64,000 nucleotides of DNA from Arctopsyche grandis (lineage: Eukaryota > Arthropoda > Insecta > Trichoptera > Hydropsychidae). Location: positions 8,463,001-8,527,000 of the forward strand of contig NC_135366.1 in assembly GCF_051622035.1 (NCBI RefSeq), given 5' to 3'. The notes below the pieces were generated by a model, which was not told the origin of the DNA, searched no databases, and worked only from the letters and a program-made list of their open reading frames with translations. Positions 25,901 through 37,600 of the stretch are shown here, piece by piece. Each line of letters starts with the position of its first letter. Positions within the stretch are counted from its first letter, which is position 1. The position numbers and the translations under genes are program-made.

Positions 25901-28900
25901 ATTCCAATCATGGAACGATTGTAACAAGTTGGGTGGGTCCATTTTAACCGGTTTAATTTTAACTGTTCTGCGATTGGATAGCGCATTTCTAAGGGCGTCA
26001 TATTTAGCATTAGATTTTTTCGAGACAAATGTTTTATTGACATTTTTTGATTGTATATTCATATCGTTGAGGCTCTTAGCTAACCATGATAGGGTTTTAT
26101 TTTTGCTGAAACGATCAAATATACATATATATATGAGTAATACAATCTTAATGAGTATTTGCAATAATAAAATGTAAATACCTATCGTTATCAGATTGAG
26201 TATTAGTTGATGACGATGGGTTTTTGCGGGGTATACTTGCAAGATCCATCCCGTCCATAGTATTTTGCAAAGATGCAATTATGTTTTGTTGTTTAACTAA
26301 TATTTCAGATTGTTTCAATAACGGTTGATAGATCTTTTCAAGTGTGGGCATTTTCATGTAGTCAGTATTATTAATTCCATCCAAGGCTCTAAAATAACAA
26401 AACCAATCGTTGGGACAATATTTATAGTAATTATGAATTATTTAGGTTACTCTACTTACAAAGTCTTCTGTCTGCACGTGTTTTGAAAATTTTCCCACTG
26501 TTCATCTAAAACACTGTTAACTTGTTGCAATTGAGATTCAATATAATAAGAAGTCAACTTTATACAAGTCATTTTATTTGCAGAAACTGGATCTAGTTGA
26601 GCCAGCTGTTCTAATTCCATAGTCCTGTAAGATTGTTCACACAAATAGTTATGAATTACAAAATGAAACAGACTATGACAAAATTACCTAAAGGAACTTA
26701 CGCTGGTTGCATACGAGCTTCGGCCAAAAATGCACACGTGTTGATTAAATCGTGCTTCAAAATTGTCATCTGCTTTTTCATATCATCGTCAGACCAATTA
26801 ATCTGAGAGGATATTTTATTGCTGGAAAGAATAGTGGCGATTTTGTTCATTTCATCCCCATCACCGACCTGCGCCCAAAACAACATTTACAATTGAAGTT
26901 GGATGTGAAAATGTAAAGGTTGATAATTTAATAGAAAATATTACCTCAATATTAACACCTCTGCATCGTTGTAGTAATTCAAATAGTTCGTGTTGAAAAC
27001 TGTTGACTTCACTCAAAAGCATTGATTTAATAACCTCATTCGGAACAGATTTTATAATAGATTCGTATGTCAATTCAGTGCTTTTGTTTTGAAGAGTTTT
27101 ATTTGCATTTTCTGATGTTTGCTGAAAGCAATCAAAATGATTTTTTACTCACTATGGGCCGTAACCATAAACATACATACATACATACAGTGTTTTTAAA
27201 TAAAATTTCATTCAAAGGCAGTCAACATAACATGTGTGTTTATGAATTCTTCAAACTTCATACATAAATAAATGAGAAGGTTTAGTTTCAAATTTCCATC
27301 CATAGATATCATACCAACATATTTTGATCCAAAATATCTATAAATAAATTAAAAAATATATATTTCTATGGTTTAAAGCTTGACTTTTATTCAAAGAAAT
27401 TTATCGATAATATTCAGAAATAATTTCAAATCCTCAGATATATCGAAATCGACTGTTTTTTTTCGCGTAGCGTCTCGAATTTAATCTTTTATTCAAATGA
27501 ATAGCGATATCTATCTATTAGATATGTAGATATCCAGCTAGCCAGCAGCATAGCTTGGTCGTTAAGCTTCTGCTTAGCGTTGTGAGGTGCCGGGTTCGAT
27601 CCCAGGGCCGGGCCTCGAGTGAAAATGAATTTTCCAGAGTATGCTACTGGTCACACCTGGATTTGTGACTCCAGGTTGATCGTTTCCTATCAGAGTTTGC
27701 CAATTTTCTCTGATTTCATTGTTGAAACGGTTCCCCGTAAAAATTGGCCAAAATCCTTCCTATACATACTAATATTCCTGTCACCAATAATTTGTGTATG
27801 ATTAATGTGCAATAAATAAGTTTGTGTACAATTTGATAGATGTCTCATTGATTTGCGAGTTTTTCAGTGTCTTATATATAATGAATAAAATGCTGCAATA
27901 TTAGTAATTGGCCAGGAAGGCGCATTGGGGTTGCCTGTAAGGCTTTCCTGGTATGATTGAAATGGGTCTACGTGACGAGACAGAATGTTAAATGACAGAA
28001 AACGCAAATATCGAATATCAAATATCGAAAATCGAAAGATCTTAAGTCGAAAGATTAAAAAAAAAAAGGTACATGGTAAACGGTACATACTCACTTAATT
28101 TGTGCGAGTAGGATACAACAGGAACAAGAGGAACATGCTTTTCCTCCCGTATTCTGCGCACGCACATTAATACGGGAGGAAAAGCTTGTTCCTCTTGTTC
28201 CTGTTGTATCCTGCTCGCGCAAATTAAGTGAGTATGTACCGTTTACGATGCACCATTTTTTTTTGATCTTTCGATTTTCGATGTTTGCCTTCCGATATTT
28301 GCGTTTTCTGTCATTTAACATTCTGTCTCGTCACGTAGACCGGATTGAAATGTATATAAATTTTATACAAAATCAAATACAACAAACTACAGTTTGAGAT
28401 ATACTGATCAATACATATATAAAAAAGCTGTATTTTAATTTTCAATTTAATTGACAGAAAGGTTTAGGAGCTGTGTTAAATTTACAAAACCTATTATTTT
28501 TACGAGTCCATATTGAGTTAATATATTAATTTTTATTTTTTTATGTATTATACAATTACCTTCACTACATTCTGAGTTTGAATTTCTTGAGCTTTTTGCT
28601 GTGATTGCATTGTGTTTTTGAAATCTGACGAAGTTGCTCCTGAAGCAAATAAACAAAAGAATTACAAACTATCAATTATAAATTAATTTCATTTGAGAAT
28701 TCACATTTTTTAATGTCGACGTACCATTATTTAAAGAATCAAATTTACTAAACATATTAGTAATTGATTGTATTTGTGGAGTTTTATAGGATGGTTCGGG
28801 CGGATTTTCTTTTGGTTTAGGTTCTTCAACGACATTGGCAAAAAGATTGGTTGAAATTGGTTTATTTGCAGTAATGTTACTACTTTTAGGTATCTGAAAA

Positions 28901-31173
28901 TACATACATGTAAATTAATATTGAAAATTTAGTTCAAATCCATGATTATACATTACTAAGAATTTCCTTACAGTGGGCGTTGAAGTGATAGTATTTTGGG
29001 CAATGTTGAATGAAAAATCTTGAACATTGCTTGGAATTTGAGCAGGTGGTGTGTTATTTTGCAGTGGCGCACTTTGAGTATTATCTCTGAAAGGTGAAAT
29101 GCATAATGAAATTAGCGACAGAATATTTTGTTTCATTGTCATAATGTATAAAATGTATAGCTCATACAATGCAAACAAATGCTGTTGAATATTTATTGCT
29201 TCTGGGGTGATACATAATGGTTGAGCATTCTGAGTGAGATTGATTGCAAAAAATGAAACCAATATTCCAGTGTGAGTTAAAATATGTAACATCGGCATGT
29301 GCGGAAGAATTTGTCCATCACCTGAAAAATTGTATAAAATAAAATTAAAATATGCATGTATGTTTTATAATTCAAAAGTGGATAGAAAATTATGATAATT
29401 TTACCCCAAGGTAATTGAATTAGGGCAGAATTATCCAATGAAATTCCGATAGGATAACTTTCTTGTTTATCCATTAAAGGCAATTCAGCTCGAGCTTCGT
29501 CAACCTAAATAAAAAAAAAAAAAAAAAAAAACAGTTAAAAGCTGTCCAAACCTATAAAAATACATGAAAAAGACATATTTTAGTGACCTGTATCCATTGC
29601 TGCCAGTTGTTTTGATCCAAAGTTCCAAGCACACCAACTTCCATACTATTAGCGGACGATGATAATATCACACCCCTAAAAATAAAATAAACTATGTTGT
29701 CGATTTGAAAAAAAGATTATTTTATAAAAACCATAGAAGAAGAATGCATAGAATCGCTCTCAGCCTCCAAAAATGTTGCTACAAAAAATCTGCGCGGCAG
29801 AGTTTGTTCATTGTTTGCTAAACTTCGTCTATCTCTTCAATGGCTCGCTTTTAGACGATACTTTTGTTAACAATGACCATTCTATGCATTCTACTTCTAT
29901 GATCAAAACCAATGAATGTAAAAAACACCATAAGGGAAGATGTAGCAGGAAATATTGATTAGTTCGAGAGTCACCCATACTGTAACATATGTCATCGTAG
30001 TTGATGTAAGAACAAGTTCCCGCTTTAGGTGTGTTTACAATTGAAACACCTGCAATAACAAAATAATAATGAAATTAAATAAAACAACACGATTATGTTA
30101 AAATTGAAATATCCATCAGTTTACATGGTCTGCTTTCAGGGTTGGTGGAGTCTCCATATACTACACAAAATTGGTAATTGGATAGCCAATGAATTGACAA
30201 TACAGCTGTATTGTTGAATACTTTGGCAGCCGGAATGGTTTTTACTAGGGTCAAATCTGGTTTGTATTGATTGAGAGTTCCATCAGCGTTTCCAGTGATT
30301 ATTTGCTTTCCTTTAGGACTCCAAGACAGACATCTAGACGTACGTTATAATTGATTAAAAATTATATTTAAACAGTAAAACTTTATTCAAATTGCATTAT
30401 TAAAATAACCTGGCATTTGTAGATTTATTTTGAAGTTCAAGTGATGTTGGTTTGCACTGAAAAACTGACAGAGCTCCGTCTGACATACAAACAGCCATTG
30501 AATCGGCTTGACACGGATTCCAAAGAAGGCGACATAATTGTACGTTGGGAGTTGCGCTGAGACGTATTTCTTTAAATACAGTCACGTTCTGTCAAATGAC
30601 AAATTTGAATTACACGAGAGCGTATGGAAAATATTTTATAATATTCTATCAATTGCAGTTACCTCGGTTACAAGACTTTTCGTATTGTATACAATTACAA
30701 CTGGAGCGCTTTCTTTATATACAACAACGCTGAGCAATTCACAGTCACAATTCAATGATACGTGTACAGGCACCGACGGAAGCTGAATAGTTCTTTGAGG
30801 GCATTGTGTACCTGAACTTTCGACTAGTTGTTTCGTCTGCAATACTGCAATATAGATTTGTTTAAATTGAGGTAATGTCATAGATTCACAGGGCTAAATG
30901 AAGCACAACAATAATTACCACGTAATGTTTTATCAGGTGCTCCTAAGAATAAAAGTCCATATTTACTAGCCGTGGCGATCACATCTAACGGTTCCGAGGT
31001 GATAGGAATTGATGGATTAAATATTTGAACACGTCTGTGCAATTTGAATTGAAAGTCCTGTCGGAAATTTATAATGTAGATTAGTATTGTGTGTATTGAG
31101 ATTATGTTGGAATGAAGTGGATTGAAATTTTTACCTGAAGATCGAGAGAGTCAGGTGCCGCTACCGGCTCCAT
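22904..31173 (-). CDS. Nup214: Nuclear pore complex protein Nup214
   Basis: Cytoplasmic-face nucleoporin for mRNA export and CRM1-dependent export. Twenty-three exons, 1671 aa: 31173-31135, 31057-30919, 30844-30663, 30588-30410, 30333-30125, 30049-29929, 29675-29588, 29504-29405, 29321-29168, 29086-28972, 28893-28725, 28639-28560, 27121-26945, 26868-26702, 26624-26460, 26388-26182, 26105-25612, 25510-23885, 23808-23629, 23549-23486, 23405-23296, 23223-23104, 23034-22904. Residues 1 to about 440 form the beta-propeller (DFQFKLHRRVQIF, LSWSPKGKQIITGNADGT, DDICYSMGDSR, SMEVGVLGTLD). About 525-765 is the helical coiled-coil region. From about 930 on are FG repeats (VFGG, SIFGS, FGGF). The intron after 23486 uses a GC donor (AG|GC). 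The intron 29928-29676 carries a hAT MITE, and the long intron 28559-27122 carries a SINE plus a palindromic element. Every junction keeps frame. Confidence 0.95.
27541..27963 (+). mobile_element. SINE in a Nup214 intron
   Basis: Head GCCAGCAGCATAGCTTGG with B box GGGTTCGATCCC, body as in the other copies, tail hairpin at 27911-27950. It is interrupted near its 3' end by palindromic copy B. Antisense to Nup214. Confidence 0.88.
27964..28342. mobile_element. Palindromic element, copy B, 9-bp target duplication
   Basis: GGGTCTACGTGACGAGAC at the left, GTCTCGTCACGTAGACCG at the right, arms complementary through to GGAGGAAAAGC near 28170. Perfect 9-bp duplications GATTGAAAT at 27955-27963 and 28343-28351. 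The 9-bp duplication plus very long inverted repeats suggests a Mutator-like (MULE) non-autonomous element. It lies in the intron between Nup214 exons 12 and 13. Confidence 0.88.
29732..29901 (+). mobile_element. hAT-like MITE in a Nup214 intron
   Basis: Same family as 11987-12177. TIRs CATAGAAGAAGAATGCATAG / CTATGCATTCTACTTCTATG; flanking 8-mers ATAAAAAC and ATCAAAAC match at 7 of 8. It begins about 28 bases from the donor of Nup214 exon 6, yet the splice frame is intact. Confidence 0.87.
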
Positions 31174-31513
31174 GGCAATCGGAATTTGCCAAGTTTTGCA
31201 GTACTATGCTAAATCTACTTTCGACACAGATGGCAGCCGCCGTCACATCTAACCGCTGTACGACACATAACCTCAATATTCTGCACAACAAAACATGATT
31301 ATAAGAAGATAATAAAATATGGCCAAAGCCCATAAAAATTACCTGCAGTTCAACTTTTTATAATAATTCTCACCAATCCTCCAAAAATTTATCAAGGCTG
31401 CAGAGTCGGAGTTGAAGTTGTGGAGTTGGAGCATTTTAAGCGGAGTCGGAGTCGTAAAAATTTTGTGTGATTTTAAAGGCGCCTCTACGTTCTTAGTTCA
31501 AACATTTGTTTGA

Positions 31514-31724
31514 ACATTCTGTTGAATCGCTCTCAGCCTACACAAATTTTGATACAAAAACTCTGCGTGGCAGAGTTTGTCAGCTGTTTGCGCAGTTGTT
31601 TGCTAATGGACGATCACTTCCACGATTTTTTTTTCTCACTCTTTTGTCTCTCTTCTGACTTTCCGTCTCTCTCTTCGATGGCTCGCATTTAAACGATACT
31701 TTTATTAGCAATGACCATTCTATG
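31514..31724 (+). mobile_element. hAT-like MITE, cut by an LTR
   Basis: AATCGCTCTCAGCCTACAC through CAATGACCATTCTATG matches the family of 11987-12177. Its right terminus is replaced by the LTR beginning at 31725. Confidence 0.75.
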
Positions 31725-32281
31725 TGTAGGAATATAGCACAACTTGTGCTATTACGAATCAAAACCAGTGATCTCATCATCGATCCTGTACAAACATGCA
31801 TAACTCAAGGGCAACGTCCCCTTCGACCATTCCAGAAGAAAGAGTTCATCGCTCGATCGTAAAACGAACGAAACCCAACAGTGATGTCATCAGGCAACCG
31901 CGACACATGTCCTGAAAGTCGTTTACGCGTACTCAAACGAACGACGTCCTGGCGCTGACCCCATAGCTATAAACCACACGTGTATCGAACACACGTGCCT
32001 CGAAAATAGGTCAACACGTGTCTCTAACACACGTGTCCTGGAAACGAAGACAAAGCATCTGCACGCGGCACGCTTCAAGCCAGAACGTATATAAAGCGAC
32101 GTACCAGCTCCCAACACCAGAGTGAACCTCTGGAGTTCAAACAGCTCACATCTCCGAAGCTCATCCTCTTCGTACATACAATAATCATTGTAACAATTGA
32201 AAAAAAATAAACGATCCTCTTTCAAACTCAACTGAGTTTCCATAGGCCGGGAAACGGTCGAAACCTTTAACCCGTCTTATA
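31725..32281 (+). mobile_element. Solo LTR, family of 4621-5116
   Basis: TGTAGGAATATAGCACAAC start, TATATAAAGCG promoter box near 32089, AATAAACGATCC poly(A) region near 32209, end GAAACGGTCGAAACC...CCGTCTTATA. No matching duplications flank it. A fossil without coding region. Confidence 0.65.
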
Positions 32282-32403
32282 ATTCAAACTCGGCAAATTC
32301 TATTCATTGGGCGAAGGCGCATTCCCTTTTACATTCTATTATGCTTCAAAAAAAAATTTGTTTCACATTTCCCTGTAGCATCCACAATTTAAATCTTGAG
32401 TTA

Positions 32404-32587
32404 GGGCGTCTGCACATTTGCCGGATCGGCCGGTGCGGACCGGTCGCAGCGGTTAGCCTCAATACAAATGAGCGGTAGCCGCAAGTCCGTCAGTGTGGCG
32501 GCTATCGCTCATTTATATGAAAGCGGACGTACTGGCATACGCAACGGGCTAGCCGCAACGAACGGTCCGGCAAGTGTGCAGACGCCC
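32404..32587. mobile_element. PIF/Harbinger-like MITE, 184 bp
   Basis: TIRs GGGCGTCTGCACATTTGCCG / CGGCAAGTGTGCAGACGCCC with 3-bp duplications TTA (32401-32403, 32588-32590). The GC-rich interior is itself partly self-complementary (GCCGCAAGTCCG near 32477). Confidence 0.82.
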
Positions 32588-32590
32588 TTA

Positions 32591-33550
32591 TATGACGCTG
32601 AGAAATCTTCTGTAACATCACAAACTTTTTTAGGTATTCTCCAAAGATTTTTTACCCTGTTTTCAGCTTTAATATATCGCTGGATATTTAATATATAACT
32701 GATCACGTGCAGTGATATTCCTTAAAAAAATAATTTGACACATGATTGGAAGCAAAAATACGAAGTTTCAGCTAAAGATTCAGGAGTGGAATCACGGATA
32801 GAGTCGGTATTGAAACTGCAATTTGACGAAAATACACAAAACGAGTTCATCGTAATCAGTAAGTTACACCGCAAAATAACACTGTATACAGAGAAATGTA
32901 ATAATAATAGAAGGGCCCTTACGAATAAATAATTGTTTTCAATATTACGTGGTATGTCTCTATAAATACGGTACAACGCACGAAATACAATCGGATCAAT
33001 TTACTTATAAAATTGTATCCCATGTTGTTTATTATGTGTTTTTGAATGCATTGTGCAATTTTTACCCATTCTTGCCCATCTTGCGAGTTACATAAACAAA
33101 CAGAGAAGTTTTTATCGGACATACGTCGAGCACCAAGCATCGAATACGACTGATGCTAAAATTATTTAGGATTGTCTGTGGACAATCGTCACTTGACAAC
33201 AATATGACACCTAAAGCCGTTTCTATTAATATAATATTTCTCTGACTTTATATGTATCAGTGTTATATTTTTATTTGATTCGAAAAATAGCACTGTATGT
33301 ATACAGTTGTAATATATTTTGACTAGTTGGAAAATATTTAGGGTTGCCAGGCGTCCCGATTAATCGTGATTGTCACCGGTTTTAATTTTAGCATGGTCAA
33401 CAATTGTAGTTTTCCCTATCTAATATCACTTTGGTGGCTGCAGTGGCAAGTTGTAGTCTGACAGCTGTTATCTGTTGTGTCAGGTCTTATCTGACATTAG
33501 TCAATTATCTTGTATTGAATGTCAATTGTGGTGCTGAAAGTTCGTAACCG
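32591..33550. other. Upstream region of WASHC4
   Basis: AT-rich, no recognised coding frame or repeat. It should contain the WASHC4 promoter and the Nup214-side spacer. The roughly 150 bases before the ATG are less AT-rich and probably 5' UTR. Confidence 0.4.
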
Positions 33551-36500
33551 ATGATGGAGTCTCGAGACTCTCGCCTTGAGGCAGCCGCTCTCATATTGCG
33601 AGGCTATGCCAATTTCTTGCGGAATCAGCAGACTGATTTCTCTATATTTTTCAAAAAATATGACATGGTCTACAGCAAAAATAATAAAATTTTTTACCCT
33701 ATTAATATTGAAACGTTACCGCACGAACAAGCTTCGGTTTTAGATATAGTCGAATCGGATAACAGGATATTGAATAAAATACTCGCCGTTTTTTCCGTCC
33801 TTTGTGAAGAAGTAAAAACTTTGCAGACCGAAGCAGTAAATTCGTAAGTTTTTGTCATTTTAACAATTTGTTGTCGAATCGTTATAACTTATTATTCACT
33901 GTACTTGAAATAAAACAATTATTTTTGCAGGCATTACGTTTTTATTGCATTCTATGGAGAATTTTTTCAAAAATCCAATGTGTCTCCTGCTGAATCTATT
34001 GCTAGCCATATCAAAGATTTGCATTTATTGACGGCGTTTGTTAAAAGATGCCATGAAGTAACGAGTAATTTTTGTAGCCAAATAATCGCATTGTATTCTA
34101 GTGGCCTTGTAAATTTGAGTAAGATTTTTGTAATATGATATGAAAAGTATATAAAAAGTCAATGTGTATATTTTTATTTTTATTTTTGCAGAAGGTGTTA
34201 AATTAAATTATATATTGTCTCAGATTGGCGATCTTTTGGTGATAATGGTAACGCTCGATTGTTTAGTACATTGTTCACCGTTGCAAAGCCATTGGGCCGA
34301 GTATCGAAAGACGGTGAAAAGTCTTTCGAGGAATTCGTCCAAATGCCAAAAATCACTGGAAAGTTTGAAATCTATAGAAACTGTTTTAAATAATATAGAT
34401 GACACTATTTTATCAGATAAAATATTTTACAATTCTTACCATTCCCTACAAAAAATTAAAACATCTCTTGATAAGAAAAGTCTCCTTGCAGCAGAAGATT
34501 ATGTTTTGTATTTGAAAAAGTGTACAGTGGATTTGGAAAGAGCGTCAATTGATTATTATGAATCTTTAAATTCAATGCAGTGGGTTAAAGTCAATGCACT
34601 ATTTGTATTTTATTATCATATCTTCGGCAATGTTGATAAAAAGCTGTTTAGGAGCTTGTTTGATGTCAATGTTAAGGTTTTTACAATGAATTTTATCAAT
34701 ATAATATGTATTGTTTGATAATTCCTATTTTGTAATCAATCTGTAAATTTTTAGGCTCATAGTGTACCGTTGTTTGGCTTAGCCGTATGGCATCCAGAAC
34801 AATTTTTATTACAACATGCCAATGTTTTATGTCCACCCAGCAATAAAATGCCCCAAATCATACTAAAAGCTCGTCAGTCATATGTGGCAAATAAAAAGCA
34901 ATCTCTCTCGAAAGATGTGTACACTGCGCAATTACAAAGTTGCAAATGGACTTTGGAAATGCTACAGGTGTTTGCCGTTGGAGAATCGCATTTGAACGCA
35001 GTAGAGATGAATCACCGATTGGAATTGCTCTTACAAGGACTTAGATTCGTCTCTCAGATAAATTTCACCATGACGTGTTTTATGAGCATTCACGTCACAC
35101 AAGGAATGCCAATAACAAAAAGTTCCTTGATGGGAATCTGCAAATTTATTGAAATTTTGAAGGGATTGCAGCACGTTTTCAAATTGAAATTTGCATCAAT
35201 CGTATCTTCGATTAATTTAATCACTCAGCATTTGCTGTATCTAATTATATCTCAGCTGATGCAAGCAAAGAAGAATTTGATGGTTGATAAAAATTATGCC
35301 ACCCAACGGTTGGACGAGCTGTCTGCTCTAGTCATAGCCGAAAGAGCGTTGAATGGACCAAGTACTACTCTGAGAAGGATTGTAGCGAATGTGGCGTTGT
35401 CTTTAGTGCCTTCGTCAGCGTTTCCCGATGATAGTTATCAAAAATTGCTGTCGCTATTGGAAAAGTTGGATAATATTATAGATGTACAGTCAAAGATGAA
35501 TTTATTTTGTGATTGCTCTTTCGTATATTGGCACAAATCTGCGATGCAAATATATTTACAACACATATTTGGCGCGAAGAAAGATATGAACAGATTGAAG
35601 TGCATTGTTGATGCGTTTAACGATTGCGCCAAAAGCATTCAAACATACTCCAAAAGGCTTGAATGTCCCGATAGTTTTCACAATGAAATAGAACAATATT
35701 TCAACGATAGCATATTGAAACCTCTGGGTCAACAAATTGAAACCAATCTACGTCTGCACGTCCATTCTCACTTGCAACTCGATTCAATGAATCCGTTTGT
35801 TGTTCCTGTTCAAGACAACACTTCACTCCTTGCCATGCAGCGTTTAAAATTCGACAATGAACATTTGTCGATAAGCAACGCTATCGAACATTATCTATCG
35901 TACACATTTTACAACCTTACGACTATAGTTCTGCATGACTGGAAGACGTATGGAGAAATGCGGCAATTGGCCAAATTCAAATTCAATTTGAACACTGTCG
36001 AAGATAATTTACCTACTCAAACTTTGGAGCAAGGATTGGATGTACTGGAAATCATGCGGAATATTCACGTGTTTGTTTCTAAATATCTGTACAATCTCAA
36101 TAACCAAGTTTTCATTGAGCAGAGCAGCAACAATAAGTACTTGAATACAATAAACATACGACACATAGCCAATTCTATACGCACTCATGGCATAGGAATA
36201 ATGAACACGACTGTAAACTTCACTTATCAATTTTTGAGGAAGAAGTTTCACACATTCTCACAGTTTATGTACGACGAACAAATTAAATCTAGACTTGTCA
36301 AAGACATGAGACATTTCAGAGAAGCGAGCTTACAATCTGAACAAATGTATAGTTATAAGAGGGCTGAGAAGTTTAATAAGGGAATACGAAACTTGGGATT
36401 GAACGAGAATGGGCAGAGTTATTTGGATCTGTTTCGTCTTCTCATTAGTCATATTGGTAATGCGATGGGATATGTTCGCATGATACGTTCTGGTGGTTTG

Positions 36501-37171
36501 CACTGCTGTGCGAATGCTACAATGTTTTTACCATCATTAGACGAGGAGAATTATACCTTTCTGACGTGCGATAATGATGAAGAGTTGGATGATTTGGTGA
36601 AGGAATCGTTGCAGAATTTGGAACACAATATTGGAAATTTAACATCCAACTTCTCCCAAGGCACTGATTATTTCAAGCTGCTTGTAGATGTTTTCGCCCC
36701 GGCGTTTAAGCAAACTGACAATATGCATCTAAAGTCATTTTTCATGATCGTTCCTCCGCTTACGTTAAATTTTGTAGAAAATATGCTGTTGGCTAAAGAT
36801 AAAATGAACAAGAAAAATAAAATTGGTGCTGCTTTTACTGATGATGGTTTTGCAATGGGATTAGCATACATTTTAAAATTGCTTGATCAGGTGAAATATA
36901 TTTCTATGTACTATATCTATTATTGCGATTGCTTTTATAAATAAGATTTATTATTATGTTGTAGGAGGAGGGTATGGATTCATTGAATTGGTTCCAATCC
37001 GTAAACAAACACATAGCAGAAGAAAGAAAGTCAATTCAAGACCAATTGGTTAATCAATCGAATCATCTACAACACGCTTTAGCACTGACTGAAAAGAAAT
37101 TGAACATGCTAGAACAAGAATTTCAATTATTATATTTTAGCTTTAGTAGCGCTCGAATATTTTTCCAATGA
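33551..37171 (+). CDS. WASHC4: WASH complex subunit 4 (SWIP/KIAA1033)
   Basis: Scaffold subunit of the WASH complex, which drives Arp2/3 actin branching on endosomes for cargo sorting. Five exons: 33551-33843, 33931-34118, 34192-34676, 34755-36890, 36965-37171; 1102 aa (human about 1173). Exon 1 gives LPHEQASVLDIVESDNRILN, matching the SWIP N-terminus. Exon 4 is 712 codons and holds the best-conserved blocks: RLDELSALVIAERALNGPST, QTLEQGLDVLEIMRNIHVF, NTINIRHIANSIRTHGIGIM, GYVRMIRSGGLHC, KIGAAFTDDGFAMG. Exon 5 ends LLYFSFSSARIFFQ, the usual SWIP end without the charged vertebrate tail. A second ATG follows directly at 33554. No transmembrane segments. It converges on EPT1. Confidence 0.96.
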
Positions 37172-37190
37172 TATTTATATTTTTAGATAC

Positions 37191-37318
<128 letters not shown>

Positions 37319-37600
37319 GCATATATAATTATATCATTCCTTCAAATGGTGATTAATTTAAAATAAAAGAAATACTCTATATATACATAATATACATATA
37401 TACGCATATGTTATTTTTTATTAATTATGTATAATAAAATATTATTTACAAAATAAATGTACTTTTTATGCATAGTGTAGATTGAAATATAAAAAATTAT
37501 TAAATTGTTACCATACTGATTTGAGCAATTATGATATTGACTCATATACCTACTTATTTTAATATAAAATAAATGATTTTATTAAATTTCATTAATTTTT

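Noticed and set aside
32468-32698. GC-rich open frame starting MSGSRKSVSVAA
   Set aside because: It lies within the terminal-repeat MITE at 32404-32587 and runs out of it; not a gene.
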